In this document: positions 18,002-29,006 of the stretch, piece by piece
How positions within the stretch are numbered: the stretch's first letter is position 1
Layout: every line of letters begins with the position of its first letter
NCBI GenBank assembly: GCA_004014935.1
Contig: CP025321.1
Location: 186,001 to 250,000, forward strand
DNA length: 64,000 nt
Source of the DNA: Saccharomycopsis malanga
Lineage: Eukaryota; Ascomycota; Saccharomycetes; Ascoideales; Saccharomycopsidaceae
Reading direction: 5' to 3'
Notes under the pieces: model-generated
What the model saw: the letters and a program-made list of their open reading frames with translations, nothing else
What the model was told of the DNA's origin: nothing
Databases searched by the model: none
Position numbers and translations under genes: made by a program

Positions 18002-19237
18002 TTATGTCTTGTTGAAACAGTAAAAATGATAAAATTAAAATAAAATGATGAACATCAAAGAGTATCGAACCGATAGCAGTTTGATATTGCAGGAAACTAC
18101 TCTTTTGTTCATTTGTATATACTTTTGCAGGCTTCTTGGGGTTTCCAAGACATTGTCCTCTGTTCTTGAATGTCTTTTTCCGCTGTATACTTTTTTTTCA
18201 GTTGATGATTTGTATTTTTAATTCTGTTTTTGTAGGGGTGAGGGTTTCTAGTATTCTATATTCTGTCAAAAGCGTAATCTCTGGTATCAAGGCAACATTC
18301 AGCGAAGCAGAAAAGGCTAATTGGCAGTTGGAGATATTCTATGGTGATCAAAAGCAGCAGTTGTTACTCAATAATAATAAAAATAATCTTTCATTTGATG
18401 TTTAGTATATTGCGATCGCTAATTAATAATACAATAAACTTATACTTCAGGTATTTCATTGGTGGTAAAATCCCATATTCTTCTGGTTTGATCGACAAAA
18501 TGCATTAGATTCCATTATTTTATATTTATTATGTTTACAATTCGAAAAGTTATTATGAATCATCAAAGACCGCCAAGTGCATTAATTTTTTATCTAGTAA
18601 ATACATTCTTTTCAAGATCCAGAATTTCTAGCATGTATAAGCTCTACACTTACCATGATTATTCAACAAGCAAAGGAACCATCAAATAAACGATAATTGA
18701 CCTAAAAGAGAGACTTTTCAAAAGAAATCAACAGTATCCAATGAAAACGAGTTTCAAACGGCTCTTTCCAAGGACAGGTCCTCAAGTTTGTCTTTAGTTT
18801 TTTTACTCGCAACTCTTATTGGCTCAAGGCACTGCTGCTTCCTAGTATTTCATTATTCACGCTGTATACGTCAGTTTGGTATTTATATGCGTTAGTTATG
18901 TCATTAAAAAAAGGTAGGAATCCAATATATCCCCTACAGTATCTCAATGTTTATTTACCCTTTTACGCAGCTGCTACCTTACTCAAACAACAGTTAAATC
19001 AAATGATATTCAATATTGCACTATGATATGAGTGTCTAACATTGCAGTAACATAGGCTCGAGTCATGTTAAAAAATGAAAAATAGAGCACTTTTATGACC
19101 AATCTATGATCTATGTTTATTGAACTATTCAAACAAAAAGCTTTAAATGGTAATGAATGAATGAATATATGAGGCTAGCTTGAATGAAGAATGGTTGGCC
19201 CTTGATACTAAGCAATGTATGATTTGGAGAAAACTAC
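18002..19237. other. Intergenic region after TOM22, no firm gene
   Basis: About 1.2 kb. An open stretch at 18136-18405 ends in a fairly protein-like sequence (SVISGIKATFSEAEKANWQ), but it starts at TTG, its first ATG leaves only 67 codons, and I find no donor site that would join it to an upstream exon. The rest is AT-rich and holds the 3' flank of the phosphotransferase gene. Confidence 0.35.
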
Positions 19238-20536
19238 TCATTGCAATTTTTTTGGATATTTGATAGACAAAACCCAAATATCCAAAAAAGTAGAAATCTC
19301 TGAGATGATCTCGACAATGAAAGAGGCGTAGATACCGACACTAATACCGAAGCCAGCGTAGATAATGTTATTCACAGCGACGTCCATGGCGATTTGATAA
19401 GGCTGTGGTCTTAAGGCATTGAGCACTTTGACGACGGCATATAAGGCAAGTTGAGCGAATGGAATGTACAACGTTGGCAAACGGTGAGGAAACTCAGAAA
19501 GGGTCAAATGGGAAATGATGATTCTGCCCACAGTGAAAGCAATGGAAGTTCCAATTTGCAAGACAAAGGGAAGGAAAGTGGAGGAGTTGGTAAATATATA
19601 AGGTGACGTGACAATCACAAGGGTAAACACAGCAAAATAGTATATCACGAAAGGACTTAAACCAATGATTGCTTGATGTGATTTTTTCTTGGTATCTACG
19701 GAAGAGTCCCTTGCATAGATACGTTTGACATTATTGTAGGCGGAAATGATGTTGAAATAAAGTGAGACGCCGCCAAGAATGATGTAAACAGTGCTTGCAT
19801 CAATGTAAGCCTTTGCAGTAAGCTGTGGAGCTTTGATGGAGCCAAGGTCAATACTAAGGGTGACAAATCCTAAATAACCCAATGCTTTGAGCACACACTG
19901 TGGAAGAAAGCTGTCCCACTTAAAAGTGACCCATGGATCAAGCCAAATATGTGGGCCAGTGTAGGCTGTGACAAGATACAAGACAACAATCATCAAAATA
20001 CCTTCGACAGGACCAGAGAATTCGGACAAAAACAAAATGTGTGTGTGGTATTCTTCCCAGGTGCTCAAGTAAAAGTTGGCTAGCACGGCAAATTGAGAAA
20101 TAACAAACATCCAGCCATAACCCATCTTGGTGACTGAACCAAAGACAAATACCGACAAACTGGTATTGAGAGCGTCAACACAGTGGTCAAATAATTCCCC
20201 AAGAGGCCCACTCTGACCAGTCCGTCTGGCTTGCATCCCGTCAACTGCATCGAACGTCTGGTACATGAAAAGGCCAACTGCATACGAGATAGTTGTCCAT
20301 GTTGGAACGTCTGGGTTGTTGAGATACGGGTCGTAGTAAAGAACAGTAAGAAAGTTGAACACAACAAACGAAAACCCTGTGAGAGTCACTAAATTAGGTG
20401 CAAACCAAAGCGGAAATATTTTCACAAAATTAGACCACCAATATGGTTTGAGAAAATATTTGGTTACTATAGATCGATCCTCCCCTTGATACCGGTACCG
20501 CTTAAGATTTTGAAGATTTTCGACAAAAATACCCAT
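19238..20536 (-). CDS. EPT1: CDP-alcohol aminoalcohol phosphotransferase (Ept1/Cpt1 family)
   Basis: The last step of the Kennedy pathway: transfer of phosphoethanolamine or phosphocholine from the CDP-alcohol to diacylglycerol in the ER/Golgi membrane. This 432-residue protein carries the complete CDP-alcohol phosphotransferase signature DG-x2-AR-x8-G-x3-D-x3-D (DGMQARR, then GELFDHCVD). Several hydrophobic helices follow. The start (NLKRYRYQGEDRS) and IFPLWFAPNLVTLTGF match yeast Ept1 and Cpt1 almost word for word. The protein is some 40 residues longer than the S. cerevisiae enzymes because of loop insertions and a longer end. The S. cerevisiae genes have a 5' intron; here the first ATG reads straight into the conserved N-terminus, so none is needed. 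I cannot tell ethanolamine from choline specificity. Confidence 0.92.
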   Translation of the reverse strand: MGIFVENLQNLKRYRYQGEDRSIVTKYFLKPYWWSNFVKIFPLWFAPNLVTLTGFSFVVFNFLTVLYYDPYLNNPDVPTWTTISYAVGLFMYQTFDAVDGMQARRTGQSGPLGELFDHCVDALNTSLSVFVFGSVTKMGYGWMFVISQFAVLANFYLSTWEEYHTHILFLSEFSGPVEGILMIVVLYLVTAYTGPHIWLDPWVTFKWDSFLPQCVLKALGYLGFVTLSIDLGSIKAPQLTAKAYIDASTVYIILGGVSLYFNIISAYNNVKRIYARDSSVDTKKKSHQAIIGLSPFVIYYFAVFTLVIVTSPYIFTNSSTFLPFVLQIGTSIAFTVGRIIISHLTLSEFPHRLPTLYIPFAQLALYAVVKVLNALRPQPYQIAMDVAVNNIIYAGFGISVGIYASFIVEIISEISTFLDIWVLSIKYPKKLQ

Positions 20537-22023
20537 ATTGGTTAATTCTCAAATGTACTCTCGTAATTGACTAGTCAGCAATTGCGTCCCAATCCTAATT
20601 GGCCTGTCAATAATGCAATCTATTGCATCGTGAATCTCAGTATATAAGGTCCTACAATTGGTTGGTTGCCCAATCCTATATTGAAATTTGGAGTGCGATT
20701 AGCAATGAATTGTAGTGGTCACCTGATCTCCAAGTTGCTTATCATGGGAAAATGTGTTGGGAGGCATACTCAGTATGCATGCTCTAGTATAAGCTTATGA
20801 CAACTTTAGGTTCTACTCAAGTGACTAACCTTTAATAAGGCTCAACTTTCAAAGCTGAAAGTTGACTTTTTAACACATTACATCTTCTGTTAATTAACGG
20901 TATCCTAGCTGTATTAGGCGATTTTCTCATGGGATTTGTAGCAATTTTATTTATGCTCTTCATTTCTTTTGAAGGTCTATATGAAGTATTTGACTATGTC
21001 TATTATTATTGTTTGTAAACAACTTTAAATTTGCTTACTATTCAAAATTCTTATGCTTTAATAATTTGGAATAGTTTTGATGATAACAATCTTTAACGCC
21101 ATACAAAGATTTATCTTCCATGTCCACTAACTAAAACGTGCTAATAGCCTTAAATTGTCAGCTACTTGTTCTTCGTCATTAACCTTGCAAATCTCCGTCT
21201 ATCCAGCAGGGTAGTGTTACTGGGAGTGTAGCACTCTACTTATACCGAGCAGAAACACACGGTTCTTGGCAACGACTGAAATGTTGGGATTACAAGCTTG
21301 AAATGCGGGGGAGACCATATAAATGGAATCATGAATAAGAGACATCACAGCGGGCAAGGAAAGGAACATATTGACTACTAATTATGTGAAACAAACTTTA
21401 CAATCAACCTTGTAATTCATAAACAAGCTACCTTGTTATCAGAAACATATCACAAGTATTACCAATTTACAACATATACACACCGCTCGTATCACAAGTA
21501 TTCTCAATTTACAACATACACACAATTCATAGCAAACCAAAGACTTGCAATCACAAGAATTTACAATTCATCAAATCTCATTTTCACAGGCTACGGAGAA
21601 TTCGGACATGCCGTAGAGCAACCGAGAAAGCAATCGGGCATCACCATAATTAGCAAGCCAAGTGGAGACACTGTTAGCACCTGTACACCCCGACCACCGT
21701 TCCTCAGGAAGAAGGATAGATATCCGCTACCCCTAAGCGGTCAGTTTTTCCGAGATTTAGCAACTATAAAGAGTCAACCAGGTCCTAAATTTTGATACTC
21801 TCATAGAGTTTGGCCCTAATATATACCGCTTCTGGTGACTTTCCAACCATACACCGCGACGTCCATACACCAGCCATCGCCACACCGTTATCGTTACTTG
21901 CTACTGGTGATATATTAGAATATTCAAGCGTTTATATTTGGAAATTTCTGGTTTTTATGTGTAGAATCCTCTACAATCAGCATTTCTTATTGATAAAGTT
22001 GAGTGTGAGTGTTAAGAGTAACA
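20537..22023. promoter_or_regulatory. Long NTH1 upstream region with tandem repeat and stress-type element
   Basis: About 1.5 kb separates the divergent phosphotransferase and trehalase genes. A 42-base tandem duplication begins at 21449 and again at 21491 (ATCACAAGTATT, then CAATTTACAACATA). A CCCCT core (21730-21734), the stress-response element bound by Msn2/4-like fingers, lies in the loop of the inverted repeat CCGCT/AGCGG (21724-21739). An open stretch at 21433-21795 spans the repeat, begins at TTG and resembles no protein; I treat it as non-coding leader. Confidence 0.4.
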
Positions 22024-24501
22024 ATGCTTCACCATAAAAGAGCCACATCCAGTGGCAGTGATGATATGGATCCTCTTGCTAGTCCTGATATTTACTATGG
22101 CGCCAACACAGACCCTGCTAAGAAAGGACGTAATTTGAAAAGTCTTAGACCACGGACGTTTAGTCAAACGTTGCCCAAATATCCTGTGTTTCGTGTTGCA
22201 GCTGACGATGCTGCAGTGGATGAAGATCACGACAGACTGGCTCGCAACTATCCTATCAAGCGTCGTTCTAGTGAAGATGATTTATCCTTTGGAGCACGTA
22301 GATTTCTTATCAGTGATATTAGTGCTACCTTGGACACCTTGTTGAAAAACGAGGATACAGATATGAACCACCAGATCACTATTGAAGATACTGGGCCAAA
22401 AGTTCTAAAGTTGGGGACTGCTAATTCCAATGGATACAATCAATATGATATCCGTGGAACTTATATGCTTTCCAATTTGTTACAAGAGCTTACAATAGCT
22501 CAGAGAATGGGTCGCAACCAGATGATTCTTGATGAGGCTCGTTTGAATGAGAATCCGGTGAAACGCTTGAAAAGATTGATATCTACACAGTTCTGGCCCA
22601 GCTTGACCCGGCGTTTGGATGGTAATAACATTCTAGAAATGGCATATGACTCCAAGATCAAAAGTGAAATTACCAGATTGTATGTTCCTAACGAGTGTGA
22701 AGAACAATACAAGTTTTTCTCCAAGATTGCTGCGAAGCACCCAGAGAAAAAATTGAAGATTGAAAAGTTGCCTCTTGAAATCACTGCGGAATACGTCAAG
22801 TCCATCAACGACAAGCCTGGTTTGCTTGCTTTAGCCATGGAACGTGCTCCTACGTCAGTTTCCATAGACCCTACTGAATTGCTTGATACCGACACCACTT
22901 TAGCAGACCACCAGCAGCCTGATGAGAATTACAACCTTAGAGCGTTTCCGTATGTTGTTCCTGGTGGCAGATTCAACGAGTTGTACGGCTGGGATTCCTA
23001 TATGATTGCCTTGGGCCTTCTTATTGACAATAGAGTGGATCTCGCCAAAGGAATGGTGGAACATTTTATTTTCGAAATCACATACTATGGCAAGATCCTT
23101 AATGCTAATAGAACATATTATCTTTGTCGTTCGCAACCTCCATTCCTTACAGACATGGCGTTGAAAGTATATAACAAGTTAATTGAAAACGGAGATAATC
23201 CGCTTTTTGCAGAGGACTTTCTCAGACGTTCCATGCTTGCTGCAATCAAAGAGTACAAGACTGTTTGGACCACTTTGCCTCGTCTTGACGAGGAAACAGG
23301 GCTTTCAGCATACCATCCAGGCGGTGTTGGTATTCCTCCAGAAACAGAAAGCACACATTTCAATGCTCTATTGCGGCCATATGCTGAAAAATACAAAGTG
23401 TCTCTTACCAAGTTTCAACAGATGTATAATGACCAAGAAGTCCATGAGCCAGATCTTGACGAATACTTCTTGAATGATCGTGCGGTGCGTGAATCTGGAC
23501 ATGATACCTCATATCGTTTAGACGGTAAAGCAGCTCGTCTTTGTACAGTTGACTTGAACTCCTTGCTTTACAAGTACGAGATAGATATTGCTGAAACCAT
23601 TAAGAAACACTTTGATGATGAATTGGCCGGTGAGTCTAGTGCAGTTTGGCTTGAACGGGCTGCCAAACGTAAAGAAGCATTTTCAAAGTATTTGTGGAGC
23701 GAGCAGGATTCCATGTTCTTTGATTACGACATTAAATACAAAAATCAAAGTGACTACGAATCTGCAACGACATTCTGGCCTCTTTGGGCAGGCGTAGCCA
23801 CCGAAGACCAGGCAGAGAAACTTGTCCGCAACTCGCTACACAAGTTTGAAGAGTTGGGAGGTCTTGTTGCTGGTACCAAAAAGTCTCGTGGTGAAATCAA
23901 CATTGACAGACCTAACCGTCAATGGGATTATCCATACGGCTGGGCTCCTCAACAGATCTTGGCGTGGATTGGTTTGGTCAAATACGGTTTTGGAGATGAC
24001 GCCCGTAGACTTGCCTACCGTTGGTTATATATCATGACCAAATCGTTTGTCGATTACAATGGTATTGTCGTGGAAAAGTACGATGTCACGAGAACTACAG
24101 ATCCACATCGTGTTGACGCAGAATACGGAAACCAAGGTGCTGATTTTAAAGGCGTAGCAACTGAAGGTTTCGGATGGGTCAACGCCAGTTTCGAAGTCGC
24201 TTTAGAAATCTTAAACACTAAAGCCATTAGAGCATTAGGTGCTGTCACCCCTCCAGACGTCTTCTTTCAAAGTTTGACTAAAAGCCACAAAAAACAACAG
24301 GAAGATTTGAGCTTGGATCCTGTTGATTCACAAGATCCTCTCACAACAACCAAACCCGCCGTGGCTGCCTCAGAGGGAAAAGCTTCAAGAATCTCGAAGG
24401 AGTTGGACATTATCAAGAACATGAAATTGCCAGAAAACATTGAGAAATTAAGCTCTTCTGCCAACGTTCAAAAACTGTCTGGTGGATCCAAAGAAATCTA
24501 A
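22024..24501 (+). CDS. NTH1: Neutral trehalase
   Basis: Cytosolic hydrolase of trehalose to two glucose molecules (GH37). The 825-residue protein shows both family signatures, PGGRF followed by NELYGWDSY (from residue 313) and [10 protein letters not shown] (from 633). The N-terminal regulatory region carries a cAMP-dependent kinase site, KRRSS (79-83), and a calcium-binding [12 protein letters not shown] loop (111-122). Both are known from S. cerevisiae Nth1, where phosphorylation, 14-3-3 binding and calcium activate the enzyme. The frame is open to a GTG at 22009, but the first ATG at 22024 is the sensible start. The Pro/Thr-rich C-terminal extension of about 75 residues is longer than usual. 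A stress-type element upstream fits its expected control. Confidence 0.95.
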   Translation: MLHHKRATSSGSDDMDPLASPDIYYGANTDPAKKGRNLKSLRPRTFSQTLPKYPVFRVAADDAAVDEDHDRLARNYPIKRRSSEDDLSFGARRFLISDISATLDTLLKNEDTDMNHQITIEDTGPKVLKLGTANSNGYNQYDIRGTYMLSNLLQELTIAQRMGRNQMILDEARLNENPVKRLKRLISTQFWPSLTRRLDGNNILEMAYDSKIKSEITRLYVPNECEEQYKFFSKIAAKHPEKKLKIEKLPLEITAEYVKSINDKPGLLALAMERAPTSVSIDPTELLDTDTTLADHQQPDENYNLRAFPYVVPGGRFNELYGWDSYMIALGLLIDNRVDLAKGMVEHFIFEITYYGKILNANRTYYLCRSQPPFLTDMALKVYNKLIENGDNPLFAEDFLRRSMLAAIKEYKTVWTTLPRLDEETGLSAYHPGGVGIPPETESTHFNALLRPYAEKYKVSLTKFQQMYNDQEVHEPDLDEYFLNDRAVRESGHDTSYRLDGKAARLCTVDLNSLLYKYEIDIAETIKKHFDDELAGESSAVWLERAAKRKEAFSKYLWSEQDSMFFDYDIKYKNQSDYESATTFWPLWAGVATEDQAEKLVRNSLHKFEELGGLVAGTKKSRGEINIDRPNRQWDYPYGWAPQQILAWIGLVKYGFGDDARRLAYRWLYIMTKSFVDYNGIVVEKYDVTRTTDPHRVDAEYGNQGADFKGVATEGFGWVNASFEVALEILNTKAIRALGAVTPPDVFFQSLTKSHKKQQEDLSLDPVDSQDPLTTTKPAVAASEGKASRISKELDIIKNMKLPENIEKLSSSANVQKLSGGSKEI

Positions 24502-25385
24502 ACCACATTGTTTCTTTTCTCTATTTAGTTTTGTTTCATATTTTGTGCCTGCTTTATAAATTTGCAAAACTTATGAAGGATAAATGGAAAAACATGAAAA
24601 AAAGAGAAAAAGTAAAAAATAAGATGTCATCAATATCTATATAAGCTATGGATTATACAGAAATCGCTAATACAGTTTGTTTGTCTTTTTGATTTGTACT
24701 GCGTAGTTTGGTGTTATAGGTAGTATATACGAGTTGTAATGTACATACCTCAAGCAGTTTTTCACTGTTTGACTTATTAATTTTTTTTTGAAATATCAAC
24801 AATCGCTCATTTCTCTTTCAGCACAGTTACCACGTCCTGGTTATATTTTATACATTTTTGTTTTCCTTCATTGTAAACCACGAAAGACTAAGGGCGTTCT
24901 CCTCGTTAGTATCATGGCACATGTTCACAGTCAATGATAGTCTCCTTAATTTTAGATTGTATTCATTGGATTCATCAAAATTTTTGGTATTAATCATAAG
25001 CGTTGGCATGTGAAGTCAATTCTGGGGAGTTTTGAAAAAAAGTGGAAGTTGTAGATTTTTATACCAAACCTGTAGAAGCCGGCCAAATGACCGTTTTTTC
25101 AAATGATGTTAGAGGTAAAAATTTGTAGAATCAGCGATATATATTAGAATAATATTGTAATGTTAAGATGGTGTTTATCACCAACTTTACAAAGATTGTG
25201 AGCTTGTACATAAAACATTGATTGTGCCATAGTCCAAACAACAGTAATCAAAACAAAAATAGCATATTATTAACTAAATATTACTCATACTACAAGTTAA
25301 TAGAAACGATTAAACATAACAAGGCATTTGCAATAAAGAATGACAAAAATATACATGAGAAGAGAGAAAAGAAAACTCAGCACAA
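24502..25385. other. Convergent intergenic region between NTH1 and STI1
   Basis: About 880 AT-rich bases lie between two stop codons. Poly-A and poly-T runs around 24595 and 24780 may help 3' end formation. I see no gene or repeat. Confidence 0.4.
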
Positions 25386-27095
25386 TTAAGCAGTACGGAT
25401 CACACCAGCTGCAATCAAGGTGTTGATCTTCTTGAACACCTCTGGATTCTTCATATGTTCTTGCAAGGCAGCTGGGTTGCTGCTGGCTTGTTGCAAGATG
25501 TTTTGCATGACTGGGTCCTGCAAAATAGAGACAACCTCTGGGTCTCTGGAAAGTCTTTCCCTGGCCTGCTCTTCGGTTTCGCCCTCCTGGGTAGCGAATC
25601 TCTGGCTGGTAGCCTTTTGGTATATTTGACTAATTTCGTAAGCAGACTTGCTTCCGTTTGTCTTAGCATCGACGTCTCTGGCCTTGTCCAAAGTGTCAAT
25701 ACAACCAGCAAACTCTTTCATTGCCAACTGAGCAGAAGCCTTTCTGATGTAAGCTCTAATAAAGTTAGGGTCTTTTTCAATAGCAGCATCACAGTCCTTG
25801 ACAGCTTCTGGGAACGACATCAACTTGGTGTAGGCAGCAGCTCTGTTGGAGTAACCTCTTGGGTCATTAGGAGCTCTCTTGATCATTTCAGTGTATGATT
25901 TCACTGCATTAGGCCAGTCAGCATTACTAAAGAATTCTTTACCTTCAAGTCTGGCCTCTTCGGCTTTTTCTGGGTTGATATATTCTTCAGATTCCTTCTT
26001 TTTCAACAACTTCTCGGTGGTTCTCAACTTGGTCAACACATCAGCATTTCTATGCTCAGTCAAGGACTTGTCAAAGTATTGAATAGCTTTTTTCAAGTCA
26101 TCCAACTTGAGATAAGAGTTACCAATTCTAGCGAAAGATTTAGCAATCACCTTGTAATCAGCTCTGACTTCTCTGCCCTTTTCAATGGCAGTTTCGCAAG
26201 TCTTGATAGCAGTCTCATAGTCTCCCTTTTCGAACTCGGCAGCTGCTCTGTTATTCAAATATGTGATGTCTGGATGAGTCTCAAAAGCCTTGTCGTACAA
26301 TTCAATTGCTTCATCAAACTTACGTTTCTTGTACAAAGCATTAGCTTCAGCCTTGATCTTGTCAGCCTTGGCTTTGTCATCTTCTACGACATCTTCCATT
26401 TCAACATCTGGTTTTTCTTCTTTGACTGGCTTTTCAACTGGCTTTTCAACTGGTTTTTCAGGAGTTTTTTCAGCTGGCTTTTCGGCTTGAGGCTTTTTTT
26501 CTGGTTCTTCACTAACATCAGGAAGATCCAAGCCAATAATGACACTGAAAATGGTCATCAATCTCAGGTCAGTAAACAAATCTGGGCCGATGGCATTAGG
26601 ATTGTTCTGGAGATTAAGCACTTTGGCAACCAAAGATGGGTCTTTCATGAGCTCTGCGGTCTTTGGGTTTTTCTTCAAGTTGTCTATCAAGTTTGGGTCT
26701 CTGAATTTCTGAGCCATAGAAAACATTGGATCATTCTGCGACTTCTGGATCTCTGCCAATCCTTCCTTGGCCATCTTGTTGGTAGCATCAAGTTCCAAAG
26801 CTTTCTTGTAAGCAGCTTCAGCACCTGGAATGTTGGCCAATCCAAACTCAGCAGCAGCCACACGATTGTATCCTTTGGCCCATGAAGGATTGATCTCAAC
26901 AGTCTTGTTAGCATCTTCTAATGCCTTTCTGTAATCCTTAAGCGAAGCATAGCATGCTGAACGGTTAGAATACAACACATGGTTTGGTGTTGGAGACACC
27001 TTAATGGCCTCGGTGAAATGTTCAATGGCTGTCTTGAAGTCTTTGGCAGCAAACGCCTTGTTTCCTAATGCTTTATATTCTTCGGCAGTTGACAT
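25386..27095 (-). CDS. STI1: Hsp90/Hsp70 co-chaperone Sti1 (Hop)
   Basis: A 569-residue adaptor that passes client proteins from Hsp70 to Hsp90. Three TPR blocks are visible: TPR1 (about 1-115) with the clamp residues Lys8 and Asn12, TPR2A (about 243-360) and TPR2B (about 375-500). Two DP domains with repeated Asp-Pro or Asn-Pro motifs lie at about 125-185 and 510-569. The linker before TPR2A holds a TPEKPVEKPVEKPV repeat. Length agrees with S. cerevisiae Sti1 (589). A perfect three-unit heat-shock element lies about 150 bases before the start codon, as expected for an Hsf1 target. Confidence 0.96.
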   Translation of the reverse strand: MSTAEEYKALGNKAFAAKDFKTAIEHFTEAIKVSPTPNHVLYSNRSACYASLKDYRKALEDANKTVEINPSWAKGYNRVAAAEFGLANIPGAEAAYKKALELDATNKMAKEGLAEIQKSQNDPMFSMAQKFRDPNLIDNLKKNPKTAELMKDPSLVAKVLNLQNNPNAIGPDLFTDLRLMTIFSVIIGLDLPDVSEEPEKKPQAEKPAEKTPEKPVEKPVEKPVKEEKPDVEMEDVVEDDKAKADKIKAEANALYKKRKFDEAIELYDKAFETHPDITYLNNRAAAEFEKGDYETAIKTCETAIEKGREVRADYKVIAKSFARIGNSYLKLDDLKKAIQYFDKSLTEHRNADVLTKLRTTEKLLKKKESEEYINPEKAEEARLEGKEFFSNADWPNAVKSYTEMIKRAPNDPRGYSNRAAAYTKLMSFPEAVKDCDAAIEKDPNFIRAYIRKASAQLAMKEFAGCIDTLDKARDVDAKTNGSKSAYEISQIYQKATSQRFATQEGETEEQARERLSRDPEVVSILQDPVMQNILQQASSNPAALQEHMKNPEVFKKINTLIAAGVIRTA

Positions 27096-27550
27096 CTTGT
27101 ATAAATATCAAATCAATATGTTTGCAGACACTATTTCACGTCGAATGCGAGTACGAATATTTAGTAAAGTCCTCTTGATCTGCTATCACACCAAAATTTC
27201 GCCATCTCTATAGTGCTTTTATATACATAAATTTCTCTCCCATACAGAAGGTTCTGGAAAAACTCGACGAAAAAGTAGTACACATGGTTATTGCGTTGAC
27301 TTGCATACTTCTGCATGACAAATCCTCAACATGTGTCCTACAACATCACCAAGCAGGTGAGAGATTTCAAACTTGGAGCCCATATGTCTTCAAGATGACT
27401 ATTAGTTGTCAGTTTCTTTAGCAACTTATAATCTAAGCCTACAAATTATGAGTTTCAGTTACCCATACCCTTTTTGTCATACGCACGGCTAGAAAACACA
27501 AGTACTTCGATTACCTATATAAGTTTTTAACAAGCAAATAATGAGAACGC
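27096..27550 (-). promoter_or_regulatory. STI1 promoter with heat-shock element
   Basis: The sequence GAAggTTCtgGAA at 27247-27259 is a perfect gap-free heat-shock element (three alternating GAA/TTC units), about 150 bases upstream of the STI1 ATG. Hsf1 trimers bind such sites. The remainder of the 455-base gap shows nothing else I can support. Confidence 0.75.
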
Positions 27551-28327
27551 TCATCTTTTGTATAGTTCGGCAGCTTTGCTGTACAATCCGTAGATCCCTG
27601 ATATTAACGACGTGGCTGCCACAACTTTACTCTCGGTCAATATCTTAGCTTTCTTTGCTCTATGTTGACTATTGTCATGGTGAGCATGAGTCTGTTTTCT
27701 CTTAAGGTTAACACTCACTACGGGCAAGTTGTGACTATTGTCAATTTCAACCTCTTTATAACGGGCCAATTCCATATCATCCACCTCAACAATGGTTGCT
27801 TTTCTCTTGTTGATCTTGCTGTCATCACTATTCTTAGGTGTCATTAAACCTTCCCTGACCAAGGCCTCTGAATGCTTTCTTGTTTCTTGCTTGAGACTTC
27901 CAGAATTTAGTCTTTTCCGTTTCACAGGTTCTGTTCGTTTTTTATTTGGTTTTTCATCTTTAAGCTGCACTGGAATTCCAAGACTTTTGATGTGTCTTCT
28001 CGGCGACTTTTTTACTCCTGTCTGTCTTTTCTTAGTAGTAACAACATCAACTTGTTGCTTTCGGCTTTCATCAGTCTCCACAACTGGTGGATAACCTTTG
28101 ATTTTGCTCAACCCTTCTTCAGAGCCAAGCCTCGTCCTGACAGGGCTTTCCTCTCTTCTAAACTCTCCTGATTCGTATAGCTCAATTGCCTTATGGTTGT
28201 GCTCAGTCCGTTTCCTTTTATAACCACTTCCTCTTGGTGCACAACCGTCTGGTTCCGTTGTAAACACGATTTGTGCCTCTGGTGTTGTTGGCTCCGCTAA
28301 TATCCTGGTTGTACTGGTTTTATTCAT
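27551..28327 (-). CDS. Unrecognised basic protein of 258 residues
   Basis: I do not recognise this gene. The product is strongly basic, with Lys/Arg clusters (KKSPRRH, KKRTEPVKRKR, HRAKKAKI) that look like nuclear localisation signals. An acidic patch (IVEVDDMELARYKEVE) lies near residue 185. The last 25 residues are mildly hydrophobic (AATSLISGIYGLYSKAAELY) and might form an amphipathic or membrane-touching helix. It has a clean ATG, a plausible upstream region and no internal repeats. The length and composition fit a fast-evolving nuclear protein; I infer no function. It lies tail-to-head with STI1. Confidence 0.65.
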   Translation of the reverse strand: MNKTSTTRILAEPTTPEAQIVFTTEPDGCAPRGSGYKRKRTEHNHKAIELYESGEFRREESPVRTRLGSEEGLSKIKGYPPVVETDESRKQQVDVVTTKKRQTGVKKSPRRHIKSLGIPVQLKDEKPNKKRTEPVKRKRLNSGSLKQETRKHSEALVREGLMTPKNSDDSKINKRKATIVEVDDMELARYKEVEIDNSHNLPVVSVNLKRKQTHAHHDNSQHRAKKAKILTESKVVAATSLISGIYGLYSKAAELYKR

Positions 28328-29006
28328 TGTATAAACTTTTACACACTGTACTGTGTATTAAAAATATAAAAATTCTTAAGTTTCGTGGAATTACACTACT
28401 TTTTGTCATAATTTCTCGCGTTAACACCATGAGGTCCTGATACGTATCACATTATTACCTGTCATGCCCGACTACTAATCATTCACTATACAACTCTCTA
28501 ACAACATTGATATTACTAAGGTTCAAATTGTGTACGCTCAACTACGGGAAATCTTTAAGCTCGCTAGCCAATATTATATAGTTTTGTCAATGTATGTCAA
28601 TTGTGTAAGTATCGGGTGTAAAGAATAAGGAAAGCTTACACTGTCTGATGTTCAAAATATCAGTTTGAGCCATGTTTCAGAAAGGATTCCAGATTTGAAG
28701 TTACGGCAGCGACAAAGTGAAAGTTATGTTTTCCACTACCTATCAAACAGATTCAATAGTAATAAAAAAAATTGATTATCATCGGTAAATTGTACGCTAA
28801 AGCAGTTATTAAAGACAAATTTGCAGTTAGTAGCATTATTAATGGAAAGTTAAAGTTAAAAAAGGGGTATTATTAATAGTAGATATTGGAAATAAAATGG
28901 GTATTATCAGTGGCAAAAAAAATAGTGAAAAAAATGATGGGAAAAAAAAGGTTAAAAAAAATAATGTAAACTATAACAATAAAGCTAAAACAACTCAAGA
29001 CAAACA
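28328..29006. other. Intergenic region between the basic protein and NUM1
   Basis: About 680 AT-rich bases. It holds the promoter of the basic protein and the 3' flank of NUM1. Homopolymeric A runs at 28916-28960 follow the NUM1 stop on its strand. A 73-codon minus frame overlapping the NUM1 end is a shadow. Confidence 0.4.

Noticed and set aside
18136-18405. 89-codon frame after TOM22
   Set aside because: Begins at TTG, has no splice donor upstream and no known family, though the last 45 residues look somewhat protein-like.
21433-21795. 120-codon frame upstream of NTH1
   Set aside because: Opens at a TTG, spans a tandem DNA repeat and reads as low-complexity Tyr/Thr; more likely leader DNA.
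26052-26885. 277-codon plus-strand frame antisense to STI1
   Set aside because: Phenylalanine/serine-rich translation with no family look, exactly opposite a highly conserved gene; a codon-bias shadow.
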